DNA of 64,000 bases. Origin: Puccinia triticina (Eukaryota > Basidiomycota > Pucciniomycetes > Pucciniales > Pucciniaceae). Shown here one piece after another: positions 33,358 through 44,468 of the stretch (positions within the stretch are counted from its first letter, which is position 1; the number at the start of each line of letters is the position of its first letter). A program made the translations under genes and the position numbers. Under the pieces are notes generated by a model that did no database searches, had not been told where the DNA came from, and saw only the letters and a list, made by a program, of their open reading frames with translations. Where the stretch lies: NCBI RefSeq assembly GCF_026914185.1, contig NC_070575.1:558001-622000 (forward strand). Reading direction: 5' to 3'.

Positions 33358-33901
33358 TCACCAGGCCTGCACTTGCTTCAATTTTGGGCTGTGCCAGTGA
33401 ACCCAATAGAGGTGGAACTGCTGCCCAAAAATTGCACCAAGTACAAGACTGGTGTATGTAAGGAGTTTGATTATATCTGGCTTCAATTCTCTCTTCCTTG
33501 GCTGCTCAAGGAATGCACAAACAAACATTCATTGGTTATTTTTTCTGGTTCAGCAATCAATCACCAACTGCCATTGCCTATCAAAGGTGACCGGGCTTTG
33601 AAAAAAAAATATGTTTGAAAACATTTTACAAGTTTTAGTTTCTCATCTCCATTGATTTAATCCAATTACAATTTTATGTACTTTTTTACATGTCTTTTTT
33701 CACAAAGTATTTTGGATCAGATGCCCCCAACGAGTAATTAGCCTGTGACTAATATTGTTTTTAGTACATGCAGCTGTAGCCCTTATATTCATGAGGGGCA
33801 TTGAATGAGAATGGACATGAGAAGTTGCCACAGAAATGTTGCTTCAGTAAATTGTTTCAAGCAAAAGTGAGTGGTATATGTTTGCAGTTGTGGTCAGCCA
33901 T

Positions 33902-33905
<4 letters not shown>
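33358..33905. other. Spacer before the tRNA gene
   Basis: A short open frame (about 33373-33618) has protein-like composition but no recognised motif and is cut on its left by the MITE. Coding is not supported. Confidence 0.3.
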
Positions 33906-33941
<36 letters not shown>

Positions 33942-33958
33942 GCACCTTCTGGCTCCGC

Positions 33959-33995
<37 letters not shown>
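33906..33995 (+). tRNA. tRNA-Arg (anticodon UCU) with 18-nt intron
   Basis: All arms are readable: acceptor GCTCCCC with GGGGAGT, anticodon stem TTGGA/TCCAA around loop CTTCTA-A, and T arm GCGGG-TTCGAGC-CCCGC. The anticodon TCT is at 33938-33940. The intron (33942-33959) lies in the canonical position one base 3-prime of the anticodon. The discriminator is G (33995). It decodes AGA. The intragenic B box is GGTTCGAGCC. Confidence 0.95.
33942..33959 (+). other. tRNA-Arg intron
   Basis: 18 nt between positions 37 and 38 of the tRNA; removed by the tRNA splicing endonuclease in known systems. Confidence 0.9.
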
Positions 33996-33996
<1 letters not shown>

Positions 33997-34011
33997 CTTT
34001 GAGCAATGCTA

Positions 34012-34016
34012 TTTTT
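34012..34016 (+). terminator. RNA polymerase III terminator (T5) of the tRNA gene
   Basis: First run of five T downstream of the tRNA, 17 nt after its end. Confidence 0.7.
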
Positions 34017-34069
34017 GTTGCACCCCGTGGACCATCTGGACTACCGACTGCGGCACCCAACGACCCAAC

Positions 34070-34842
34070 ATGACTGTTCTTCATACACACAACTCCAAGA
34101 ATCTACCAACAAACGAACCTATGCTCTTGGATTTGGAAACAACGATGGCCAACGATTCCTTCACCAATGATCTCGAGTCGTCTGCCACTCAAACCCAAGA
34201 CGGAGAAGCACTGGACCTGCAAGATTTTCAGGCGAGATTGGAAACATCTATCGGAAACATCCAGGCTATGGTCGACTCTTGGCTGCCCAAGGAACTGCAA
34301 ACTAAGAGTGCCCTGCCTTCGGAATCTGCTGCTCCTCTCGATCTCAATTTTTCGAGGCCTAGGAACTCCAAGTAAGCTCAACCCTATGTATATTTTTCAT
34401 TGCTAAAACCAGAAAAAAATAGTTGCCGATATGCTGTCTTGTAACTCATCATGGTCATTCCACTTAGCTTAGATTGGGTCTAGGATCCAGCGCACCGAAA
34501 CAACCCCCCTCACGATTAACGACTTCCAAACTCTATAGTCAGCTGACGAAGAAGGCGAAGAACGAGGGCGAGGCTGGTAAGCCGGTAGGACAGAGCTCCG
34601 CAATCAACCACAAGGAGGTTAGCGACGAAGAGGAAGACAGTCGGACGTCGACCTTGAGCAAGAAACGCCCCGCTCCTCCATCGAACAACCCTTCTTCGTC
34701 GTTCTCCCTTCTCCAACAGCCCCCCAAGAAAGCCTGCAAACTCGCCGCCTCCTTGAATCCTTCCTCCTCTCTCCACGAGGCTCAAAACCCACCATCAAAA
34801 CGCCGCAGAAACCGCAAAAAGAAAAAACCGAGCTCCGCCTGA
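34070..34842 (+). CDS. Small conserved fungal protein, DUF3245-like (two exons)
   Basis: Exon 1 is 34070-34371, the intron 34372-34472 (GTAAGC..GCTTAG, 101 nt) and exon 2 34473-34842, giving 223 residues. The first half has a helix ending VDSWLP. The splice joins RPRNSK to LGLGSSAPK, followed by a Leu/Lys stretch (SKLYSQLTKKAKNE), an acidic patch and a basic tail (KRRRNRKKKK). The WLP helix plus GLG motif plus basic tail resembles the fungal DUF3245 family of unknown function; this is from memory and needs a profile search. Two downstream in-frame ATGs in exon 1 (codons 18 and 26) could also be starts. The gene begins only 75 bp after the tRNA, so the two may influence each other. Confidence 0.65.
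34372..34472 (+). other. Intron of the DUF3245-like gene
   Basis: GTAAGC..TTAG, 101 nt. Removal creates AAA-TTG and keeps the frame. Confidence 0.75.
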
Positions 34843-34997
34843 GTCAACTTATACCGAAGATCAACCTTTGGAAGGCAGTCAATCTCAAGTACTACAATTG
34901 TCTGGAAGGAACAAGATGTAAAGCCCGCCCACACGCGCACTTCACAAACATGTCACAAGACTCAAATCCAGTCTACTTAGTTCCTCCATTCTTCTTT

Positions 34998-35246
34998 CCT
35001 AGCTCAGCAGAGACTTGACCCCGACCTCTCTCTCTCCTGAGCTAGGTATGTTCCTCCTTTCTCTTTCTCCCTCCTTTTCCTTATCTCCTCCTTTCCCCAG
35101 TTGTACGTAGCAGAGACTTGACCCTGACCTCTCTCTCTCCTGAGCTAGATGCAATAAAGACCCCATGTTGGCATCAGAAACCCTCAAAACTGTTGTCTCT
35201 CCTGAGTGCCAGCGCCTAGCCCAGTGAAGAGCTTCCAGCTCTTACA
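34998..35246 (+). ncRNA. Hairpin-spacer-hairpin structured element, locus C
   Basis: X1 (34998-35045) has a CTAGCTCAG..CTGAGCTAG stem. The spacer (35046-35110, 65 nt) starts GTATGT and ends TTGTACGTAG. X2 (35111-35148) repeats the core. The terminal stem AAGAGCT/AGCTCTT (35227-35233 with 35237-35243) is followed by ACA. It lies 155 bp downstream of the DUF3245-like stop and may be part of its 3-prime UTR. Confidence 0.6.
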
Positions 35247-35249
35247 CAA

Positions 35250-37383
35250 GAGCCAGTTTGAAGATGAATCAAATGCAAATCAAATTAACAATGCCAAGAG
35301 AATACAGGGTCTCCTGTAGCACTTGTAGATGTTGGTTACAAGAACCTATGAGCCAGATTTTTGGGGGGAATTGAGCCATATGTAGTCCCAGAGGCTGCAC
35401 TAGATCTGCTTCTGCACCATGAGAGATGAGAATCAAAGATGCAGAGATCACTGGGAAGCTCAAGGGTTGAATGTATGGGGGAGGTGGAATATGACAGTTG
35501 ATTGATTGAAGATCCAGATTTGAGGTTTGCTTGGCTTGGCTTGTGTAGTTTAAACCTTGAAGTTGGTGGTAAACAAATAGGGTGTTCAAAGTTGTCTTGC
35601 ATAAAATCATAACACCACAAAATCATAAAATTCTAAGCTGAAAAAAATATGTTCCACCCAAGCACTCAAAATAGAGCAATATTTCTAGAATGGTACATAT
35701 CAAATCATCACTTGAAAGTTTTATGATTTTATGATTTTATGTATTGAAAATTTTATGATTTCAACTTTGAACACCTCAAAAACATATCCACATCTGTCCA
35801 TCAGTCAACTTGCTTCATTGCATCTATCTGCCAATTCAAGACTGAAGCAAATACATGACATGAAATATATAGGGTATTTGTTTTTCATTGAAGATGCATA
35901 CCTACATGTCCAATTTTTTGTGGCTAGCCATTACCTGTATGATGTTAGCTAGAAACAAAAAAAATGGACATGTAGGTATGCATCTTCAATGAAATATGTT
36001 TCCCTTATGCTTCATGTATTGTATTTGTTGGAGTGTTGCAGTAACACTGGTAGAGAGAGATCAGCCTGAAAGCTCTCTTCTTGGCAGGTTTCATGTGTAT
36101 GTATTTACTTTGTCACATGCAGGTCACAGCCACCCCACTATAGAGTGAGAGGATATGAATACCCAACTCTGATCCATAACTTGTAATCTTAACTGTAAAG
36201 AATATACAGAAACCCAGAGCCAGGCACCCTTTTCTCACAGAACTGGCGATAAAACCACAAAATTATTCAGGTACAACTGCATGATGATAGAGCAAAAGAA
36301 AGAAAGAAAAAAATGAATATGGGAATGATCAATGGTGACAAAGGATTGTTGATAAGAGTGACAATCATGTAATCTGAAATGTATGTTTTTGTGAAAACAG
36401 CAAGATGTGGGGGACATCTATTGAAGCTTGGCCTCTGTCCACTTTCCTTTCTTGTCTTCTGCCTCATTACCTTGCTCACCTCAACCCAAGATTTCTTCAG
36501 ACCCAATCTGGTCTCACTTGGTTTCTCTACATCCTATCTGTATGTTATGAGTGGTCATTTATGCACCTTGTAGCCTTTGAGCACTGGTTAGTTTAGATAG
36601 TATGCCTTTGAATACCTCTTATCCTCTGATGGGTTTGCTTTCTGTCAATTTTACTGGTAGATTGAATGACTTTTGATTTATTTTCTATGAGCTTCTTTTA
36701 TTTTATATTCATTTTGATTCATATTCATATTGGTTCAAAAACCACAAGTTGATTCATTGTATCTAGTCTATATATTACATAGCCTAGACCTAAGCAATTA
36801 ACAAATTCTTCTCTTCCATCTTTTTTTGCACCCCAACTGAGCTGCAACTGGTGAGAGACTCATCCTCACTCCCCTCATCTCTCAAAGCCTCAAAGCTCAT
36901 CTCATCTCTGCCTCACTGCATGTCTCAGATTGAGTTGTAATTGTAACAACATCACAGCCTCTCAGTATGCAGCAAGAAAATGTGGAATGTTTCAATTGTC
37001 AAAGTACTCTCTGATGTGGTGTGTTACAAGGTAAGTAAGCTGTGCTCCTAATTATTTGTAATGTCTTATTTTTTCTGTGTGTTTCAGGCTAAATCAAGTG
37101 TGATTATGTGCAATTGGGCTTATTACAGAACCAATAGCTCAACAGTTTCATCATCTGTAGTTTGGACACACTCTCAATTATGTTCAGGAAGTTTCAACAA
37201 ATGAATGCAGGATTTGGTTTGAAAGAGTATATGTATTCCTGGCGGCAAAATCCACTATAAAGACATATCACACTTTCACAAAATTGGCCGCAGGGAATCT
37301 TATCAATCCACCTTTTTCAACTAGTTTACCACTCATGATGGGAGTTTTTCCAAAGTACTTCAATTTTCCAGCTTTTTTGGTGG
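35250..37383. other. Spacer with one MITE; no gene recognised
   Basis: Short frames only. A GGTAAGTAAG..TTTCAGG pair near 37030-37090 could be an intron of an untranslated transcript, but nothing else supports it. Confidence 0.3.
35581..35775. mobile_element. MITE, family 1 copy 2 (GGTGTTCAAAGTTG ends)
   Basis: Perfect 14-bp inverted ends GGTGTTCAAAGTTG/CAACTTTGAACACC, 195 bp, with ATAAAATCATAA blocks inside as in the copy at 59388. Confidence 0.7.
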
Positions 37384-37386
37384 CTG

Positions 37387-38787
37387 CACCAGGAAAAAAA
37401 ATAGTCACTTGATGGCAAGTGACATGATGCAGCTTTGGTTTCTGCTCCAGAGCTACTCCAGCGCTGCTCCAATTCTGCTCCACCAGCACTTGCAGAGCTT
37501 GCAGGACTGCACCAGAGCACTCAATGTGGCACAGTCAGCTGATCCTAATTTTTTCCCAGGAACAGCTGATGCTCATCATAAGCTAAGCAGTAGGCATTGA
37601 CTGAGCCTGGGCCAAAGCTGAGAATTGGCTGATCCTGGGCCACAGCTGAGCATTGGATATTCCAAGCTTGAAACAAATCCAAGTGTCAGCTGGACCAAGA
37701 ATATTCCAAATCTGAGCATCAGCTTAGCCAACAATGGTCCAAAGCTGAGCATCATCTTGGAAAAGGCTTGTGCAGAGCTTAGGATCAGCTGGGACAATAC
37801 TGTTCCAAAGATTTACACCAGCTGGCCCAAAAATATTGCAAAGCTGAGCATCAGCTGAGCCAATGCTGGTACAAAGCTGAGCATTGGCTGAGCCAAGGCT
37901 GCTCTAAAGCTGAGTATCAGATGTTTTGAGACAATTAAAAAGATTAATATCACCTGAGCCAAGGCTGTTCCACAGCTGAGCATCAGCTGAGCCAAGGCTG
38001 GTCCACAGCTGAGCATCAGCTGAGCCAAGGCTGGTCCACAGCTGAGCATCAGCTGAGCCAAGGCTGGTCCACAGCTGAGCATCAGCTGAGCCAAGGCTGG
38101 TCCACAGCTGAGCATCAGCTGAGCCAAGGCTGGTCCACAGCTGAGCATCAGCTGAGCCAAGGCTGGTCCACAGCTGAGCATTGGCTTAGCCAAGGTTGGT
38201 CCACAGCTCAGCATCAGCTGAGCCAAGGCTGGTCCACAGCTGAGCATCAGCTGAGCCAAGGCTGGTCCACAGCTGAGCATTGGCTTAGCCAAGGTTGGTC
38301 CACAGCTCAGCATCAGCTGAGCCAAGGCTGGTCCACAGATGAGCATAAGCTGTTACAGGAGTGGTCAGACTCAGAATCTGAGCATTGGCTGGGGCAAGAT
38401 TTATCCAAAGCTGAAAATCAGCTGAGCCAATACTGGTCCAAAGCTGAGCATTGGGTGGGCCAATGATAGTCCTAGTATGAGTCTAAGATGAGCCATGAGT
38501 GGAATAAAGCTGAAACGCAGCTGGGCCAGGACTGGTTCTGATCTGGGCAACAAAGCTGAGCATAAGCTTGAAGCTAAAGCTGAGTATCAGCTGACCAGAA
38601 ATGGGGATCAGTGGTGCCCAGTGAAAACTGAGGATCTCCTGTGGAAATTCTGAAAGTGGTTAGATGGTGGGTAGATGGTGGTTAGATGATGGGTAGATGG
38701 TGGGTAGATGGTGGGTAGATGGTGGGTAGCCTGCTGGAACTGGCATGATGTCACTTGTCATCAAGGGACTATTTTTTTTTCCTGGTG
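37387..38787. mobile_element. CACCAGG-ended minisatellite transposon, copy 1 (TSD CTG)
   Basis: Ends CACCAGGAAAAAAAATAG and CTATTTTTTTTTCCTGGTG with a second nested pair (CACTTGATGGCAAGTGACATGATG and CATGATGTCACTTG). CTG occurs on both sides. The interior is about eleven copies of a 33-bp unit (AGCTGAGCATCAGCTGAGCC) and diverged relatives. It is non-autonomous. The 3-bp duplication and CACCA start suggest the CMC/CACTA superfamily. Confidence 0.8.
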
Positions 38788-39393
38788 CTGTGTGCTGCTT
38801 AAAAGCAGCTTGAGGAAGATATGAAAAATCAATATTTGGGAGCATTGCAAGCAGATCAGAAGATTCAGCCCAGCCTGTAATCCAAAAAAGTATTCAGAAT
38901 TTCCCTTTTCTCATCATCTTGACAAGTATGCTTTTGCCTGAAGACTTATGCTCTATTACACATCCAAAATGATTGAATGAAAATCTAACAGATGTGATGA
39001 AAGCAGAAGATATCAATTCTTCAGCAAAACCCATATTTCTCACTGATTCAATAGAAGATGTGTCTAGCAAGTTGTAAGTATCCCACATACTTCAAAGCCA
39101 AGGGTACACTCTAAGCTCAAGCAAACAAGATATTGTCAAGCAACAAATTGATGGAATCCCACAGCTTAGGAATCAAATAGGTTAGTAAAGAAATAAGAAA
39201 GATTTTCTGATGATTTCATGAAACAGCTGAAGCAAATTAATTCATATTCATTTTCACCCTTCCTGATAGTTTTAGGTTCCAAAACCTCAGTACATTATTA
39301 TAGCAATCAAAGTATGTTTTCTGGTTTGTTTTACACAACATATTATATCACAAAAGCCTTGACTTATCAGTACATGTTTATTATTTATATCTG
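38788..39393. other. Spacer before the hypothetical gene
   Basis: AT-rich; possible upstream exon of the 39394 gene could not be defined. Confidence 0.3.
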
Positions 39394-40821
39394 ATGGAAG
39401 TACTTCAAGAGGAATTCAATTCACTGAAAAAATCTATTCATGAGATTGACAGCTTTTCTGCACGTATTAGAGACTTTCCAACTGAGAATACAATGGATAT
39501 ATATGAAATTCTGAATGATAATATGAATAATTTGGAAGGCATACATGAAACTATGAAGAGGTTGTTGTGCTTGGATGATTTCAAAAAGATGTATGTCACA
39601 GGTCTATTGTTAAAATGAGAGGCTTAAGTTTGAAATGTTTCAACTAACCAATTCTTGCCTAAAAATAACTTTGACACAGAATTTACGTGAGGATGTCTAG
39701 ATTGTCTCAGTTAGATGATAAAATCCTTGGTTATTTATTTTGAATGAGTTCTGGTTTTGAAACTAGATTTCATTGCTTGAGGTCCTTAAAGCTCCAAAGG
39801 ACTTTTTTTGAAACAATGTACTACTTCCATAAGCATAAGATCACCCAACCAGAGCTTTTTAGTAATCTATTTAACAAACACAATACCATATTGGATCTTT
39901 CAAAACATGTATTTGATTCTTGCAAATATGACCAAAGCCTTGCAGAGAACAGCTTCCCCCAAAGTAGCAAGAATGCTCTCAACAAATGGTATTACATCTC
40001 CCCTTTTTGGAACATGTTGGAAGGTGAGCTAGGTGCTATGCTCCGTGTGGAGAATTCAATCATTACTAAAATTCTCTTCAATTTCATGAAAAAACCTCAT
40101 AGACCTTGGAGGTGAATACAAGAACATCTTTTCACATGAATACACCAGACTTTCATTTGGAGACTATGAAAATTCTGAAGAAAGTAGATCTAATCCAATA
40201 TTAACAATCAAAATGTCAGAAATTGCAGAGTTAGCATTTGGGGATACTTCAAGCACAAAGAAAGCAAAACCACATTATCCAGAGCTTGGAAAAGTCTGGT
40301 GGAATCCAAAATTTGGAAATTATGAAAAATTGATGTCTGATTTCACCAACATTCACCATTTTGGTGGAGAGAAAAACTCTGCTTTGGCATTGGCCCTCTT
40401 ATTCCAGCTCTTAGAATATTGGAAAGAATACTACCCAATAGAAACTGAAGCAAATGAAAAAGGGAACAAAGGCTTTCAAGAATGCTATGATTTGATGTCC
40501 TTGAGCAGTCAGTTTCTTGCAAAGTTAGAAAAATTGCAAATTTATCTGGGAAAAGAATTCAAGACACTTGAATGGAAACCTTTAACTTTTGGAAATACAG
40601 ATAAGAATAAAGATATAGCAATTGAAATGATGAATTACCTGGAGATGTTAGCAAATTATCTCATGATCATTGTAGAAGAGCATTCTCATCAAACTCCAAA
40701 TTTTCTCTGCAAAAATACCCTTTACAAATACTGTCAAAATCAAATAATCAATGAGAGGATTAAACATTTGAAATCAAAATTGGTTGAATTGAGCAATTAC
40801 TATGAAAGATTTACTAGATAG
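39394..40821 (+). CDS. Lineage-specific hypothetical gene, helical, with one frameshift
   Basis: Exon 1 is 39394-39590; the intron 39591-39766 (GTATGT..AACTAG, 176 nt) leads to exon 2 in frame (FHCLRSLKLQRTFFETMYYF). The frame is lost in an A6 run at 40089-40094; one base fewer would give KNLIDLGGEYKNIF and continue open to the TAG at 40819-40821. The total is about 415 residues if restored. It has no signal peptide, membrane segment or known domain; it is helix-rich with many Lys/Glu. AT-rich codons match its surroundings. I do not recognise it. The lesion may be a real mutation or a homopolymer sequencing error. Confidence 0.5.
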
Positions 40822-41582
40822 GAATTAAAATTTGTTCTCATGGATTTATGTTTGGATGATTGAATTCAATATCCTGTCAGGTTTGATTTTATCAAATTTT
40901 GAAACACAGATATCATCTCATGTTTCTGGAATCTTGTTCATCTTGGGGTTGGGGGGATGTGGAGGTGGCCTTTTTTCCACCTACCTTACTTTCTCTGTCT
41001 GTTTCATATCCTTTATTCAATGTGGTCTATGTATTTATCTTGGTTCTATTCTCAATGTTTCTTTCAGAAATTATTATGAAAGGATTGAATTACTGGCATC
41101 AAGGGTGAAACTGCTTTGCTGCAGGTAGCGGCAGCGCAGCAAAAAATGCAGCGGAATTGAGCAAGCTTTGCTGCGCTTTTTCACAGCGGGTTTCCGCTGC
41201 CGCTGCCGCTTTTTGAAGGGAGGAATTTTTTTTAAACACAAAAAGCGCCTGCTAGTAGCGGCTGAGAAGCGTGTTTCCGCTTTTTTTAAGCAAAGTGAAG
41301 CGGGATCCCGCTGCAAAAGCGGGCAGCAAAGCAGAAAACTGGAATTTTCCCGCTTCTTGATCAAGGGTGGCCGCTGAAAAAGCGGAGAACAGCAGACATG
41401 AATTGCGGGCAGGGGGGGGAAATAAAATATAGATAAAAAACTAGTAAAAAATGATATTTGGGCATAGTTTAGGGGGTGGTGGGGGGTGATATGAAAGGAA
41501 ACATAAAAAAGGTGAAACAAGCATATATTGGGAGGGGGGAGGGTGGGTTAGACAAGGAAACAGAAAATTATGCAAGAATTTT
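40822..41582. other. Spacer with AGCGG/CCGCT motif cluster
   Basis: Between 41105 and 41400 the 5-mer CCGCT or AGCGG occurs many times in both orientations, often as short palindromes (e.g. AGCGGGATCCCGCT). No gene was seen. Confidence 0.5.
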
Positions 41583-42872
41583 ACCATGAAATTACTTCGA
41601 GGTGGTGGCTTTTGCTTTCTTTTGCTTATGTTTTTGCATGAACTTTGGATTCTCTCTGGCAAGGTCAATGACCGCTTGACAATCAGCAAACATTCCTCCC
41701 AACTTAACCCGGTTGTGTAGCCACATGTGGCTACTGATACACCATTCAATCATTTGGATGTCCCGGTTGCACAAAAATCAGCCGCAGCTGAGAAGATCCG
41801 TTCCACTGTGACTGAGCTTTCTGGACAAGCAAGAAGACAAAGAAGCCATGATAGGAAAGCCTTACAATGGACCTACATGGTGAAGGTTGTGTGGTCATTG
41901 CAAGCCAATTAGTAGTTCAAAGTTAGGAGAGCTGCTTACTTTCCACCAATCCAAAACTTTCCCCTTTCTGTTCATGGGGAAATTCCCCTGATTGTAGTGA
42001 TGGAGTTCTGTGATTTTCTCCTTGGCTTTGATTTGTTATGGATAGAAGTTGAATTCACGCTCATCAGAATTGCTTCTGTTGGGATTTCCAGAGGGTTCAG
42101 ATTGGCTGTCCTTGGGAGGATTAATTGGCTCAAGAATTTTGATTAAGGCTGCTTGGCTTTCAAATTTTGTCTCAATCAGCAGTTTGATGTGGGGCAAGTG
42201 GCTTTCAAATTGTTTCTTGAAAAGCATCATCCGCCAGGCTGGGTGGAGGAATGTTGCTAAGACAACGGTATCACATTTGATGTTGTGGTTGAGGTACTTT
42301 TGAGTGATCTTAATCATTGGATCAGACATTGGTCCAAGCCCATTTTAAACACTGGCCTCCTTCTTCTTCTCAAGAGACTCAATCAGCCGCACATACTCAT
42401 ACAATACCATTGGTAATACTGGCCAATCGCCTTCCATCCTCTTTGTCATTTCAAGAAAATCATGTTTTATGATCTGTCAGTTTGATCAATCCAGGTATCA
42501 TTTAGTGGTGAAGATATACTGACTTTTAAGATAATTTTCAAGCTATTAATGTCCTCCCATTTTTCTGCAACCAGCTCATGTTGCTTGAAGAAATGATCTT
42601 TAGCGCATGCTCCTGCATACTTATCAGAATTGTTACTGAGGAGTTGTGCAATCACCTGTGTGTTACAGACAGTACACCAATGAGAAGAAAAAATAAACAA
42701 TGCAGCAACTGAGCGAATGAAATTGAATCCACCTACTCTCCTGCCCTCATAGGCCTGTTGTTGACTTTCATAAACAATGTTCCATTGGATTCCACAACCC
42801 CTGATTACCCCACACCCAGTGTATCCCAGCCTCTTTGCCCAGAGTTTCCATTCATCCTGCTTTTGTGGCAAT
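41583..42872 (-). pseudogene. hAT-family transposase, C-terminal half, decayed
   Basis: Read leftward from 42872: LWAKRLGYTGCGVIRG then IQWNIVYESQQQAYE (the R/Q-W-N hAT core), KWEDINSLKIILK, DWPVLPMVLYEYVRLI, then VVLATFLHPAWRMML (hAT C-terminal conserved block) and a VERIFSAAADF dimerisation motif. One-base shift in an A5 run at about 41771 separates that motif from its continuation RDIQMIEWCISSHMWLHN. A TAA near 42345 breaks the middle. The N-terminal BED zinc finger and ends are missing. It is a mobile-element relic, not a host gene. Confidence 0.7.
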
Positions 42873-42935
42873 GAAGCAACTCGCCAGCGCGCTCCTTCGA
42901 GGAGAGTCTCAAGGAACCACTCTCTGGAGCGGGTT

Positions 42936-42975
42936 TGTCAGTTGCTGTGCCGTCTGGACTAGCAGCCCACTGACA
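42936..42975 (+). repeat. 40-nt hairpin repeat, copy 2
   Basis: TGTCAGTTGC..ACTAGCAGCC..CTGACA. Same length and order as 31888-31927. It lies just beyond the hAT relic, so it may mark that element's end. Confidence 0.5.
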
Positions 42976-43493
42976 TGGTTCCTGTGTAATTGAATTGAAA
43001 ACCCATACTGTTTTCCGTGGTCAGTTCAATACACACAGGTCATACAGCTCAAGGAACTACAAAAATCCATAAATTAAAAGGGTCATCAAGCAACAACAGT
43101 TTGAATTCCAGGAACGTGTGTAGTGGGAAAAGATAGGGAAGGATGAAACAATTCTCATGGTCTAAGGGGCATGTGCAGGGCCCTTTGGGAACCGGGTCAA
43201 AATTGGAAAGCCAAAAACCCACCGGCCAAACCTCATTGGAAGATGGCAATATCTCAGGCCAAAATGTGGCAATTATGTAGTCCCAAGGCCCTCCTTTGGA
43301 GGTAGCGCTTTGCGCCAGCCCAGGCTGTACCAGGGCCCTCTGAGGTGGGGGACTTGGGTTAAGTTAGAGCAAGCGCTCGCGAGGCTTTGTTCAAGCATGT
43401 AGTCTTGGGCTGCGGGCGCAGCCGTTCGATCCGGCTCGGGTGGGCGGGGTCGGGTTGGCGGTGTTTAAAAGTTAAACCAACCAACGAACGGAG
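42976..43493. other. Intergenic region upstream of TYW3
   Basis: Contains AAGGCCCTCCTTTGGAGG (about 43284), a repeat also at about 3606, and a T-arm-like AGCCGTTCGATCCGGCT near 43421 with no matching acceptor stem. The TYW3 promoter presumably lies here. Confidence 0.35.
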
Positions 43494-44468
43494 ATGGTGG
43501 AAGAGGAGACAGTCGCAGAATACAAGAACTTCGATGTGGAACGTGAACAGATTGCACAGAACTTGGCCGATTTGAAGGACAAGTCGACGAAAGGAACAAT
43601 CGACGAACCCATCCGGCCTTTTCTAGACCTGATCAACGCCCAGCCCGATTGGATCTCCACAAGCACCTGTAGCGGAAGATTGGCGAGCTACCTTCCCGGC
43701 GTGTCGGCCGAGGCGACTTCATCCGATCGATCCGATCCCTCTCAACCATCTTCCCAACCCGTTCGTTCGGCGGTCAATGGAAAAGGTGGCGGAGCTTGGC
43801 TCTTTGTGTCCCATTCAACTCTGGAGACAGATCAACTGGCGGATCCGATCGGGACCCTCTTCGGCGACATCTATCGAGTCGAATCCTCACCTAATCCCGA
43901 TAGCTGGGCTTGTGATAGCTCATCGGTGGTCGTTCATTTCGTCTATCAACCACCAGTATTCCATCTACTGGCCAGATCCGTTGCGGTTGCGGTCCCGATT
44001 TTAACAGCAGCCATTGGAGCTGGTTACCGAAACTCTGGAATTACTGTCGGACATCGTGGACGAGTCATCCTCGCGATCCGTGCAAGTACTGGTGGTTTGG
44101 ATGTTCCGATTGCCATCAAGAAGCCTGCACCTCATCCCACTGATCAAGCCCCAGAAGTCAAGAGCACACTGCAGTTATTGGTCTCGGTCGATTATCTATC
44201 CAAACTGCTCCTTGAAGGTCATCGCCTGATGAAACAGAATGAGGCAAAGTTACGGAGGCTATTGGAGGCCTTAACGACCTCATTTCATCCTCCATCCTTG
44301 AAATCAGTCAGCCAATGGGAGTCAGCCGAAGATAGACGTGAACGGATGAGATCGGAGGGGTTGGCCGCTCGGGAAGCATCTCTAGCTTCTCAATCTACTA
44401 ACCCAGCTCTCGCTAGTTCTCTCACTTCAGAGAATGAGGACATCCCTGAACTTTCCCTAATAGAATGA
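43494..44468 (+). CDS. TYW3: tRNA wybutosine-synthesising protein 3
   Basis: Single exon, 324 residues, ATG at 43494. The N-terminal signature KGTIDEPIRPFLDLIN followed by STSTCSGRL is diagnostic for TYW3. Later GGAWLFVSHSTLE and GITVGHRGRVILAIR match the rest of the domain. TYW3 methylates the yW-86 intermediate with S-adenosylmethionine in wybutosine formation at G37 of tRNA-Phe in the cytosol. The C-terminal 60 residues are a charged, serine-rich extension. Length is slightly above the usual 250-300. No partner genes of the pathway are adjacent. Confidence 0.88.
   Translation: MVEEETVAEYKNFDVEREQIAQNLADLKDKSTKGTIDEPIRPFLDLINAQPDWISTSTCSGRLASYLPGVSAEATSSDRSDPSQPSSQPVRSAVNGKGGGAWLFVSHSTLETDQLADPIGTLFGDIYRVESSPNPDSWACDSSSVVVHFVYQPPVFHLLARSVAVAVPILTAAIGAGYRNSGITVGHRGRVILAIRASTGGLDVPIAIKKPAPHPTDQAPEVKSTLQLLVSVDYLSKLLLEGHRLMKQNEAKLRRLLEALTTSFHPPSLKSVSQWESAEDRRERMRSEGLAAREASLASQSTNPALASSLTSENEDIPELSLIE

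Noticed and set aside
37813..38346. Long minus-strand frame with repeated LMLSCGPALAQ-type units (also at 62483-62773)
   Set aside because: It is the translation of a 33-bp tandem repeat, whose length being a multiple of three keeps a frame open. No start context, homology or independent support.
43395..43450. tRNA-like T arm AGCCG-TTCGATC-CGGCT
   Set aside because: No partner for the expected acceptor strand and no anticodon arm can be placed upstream.
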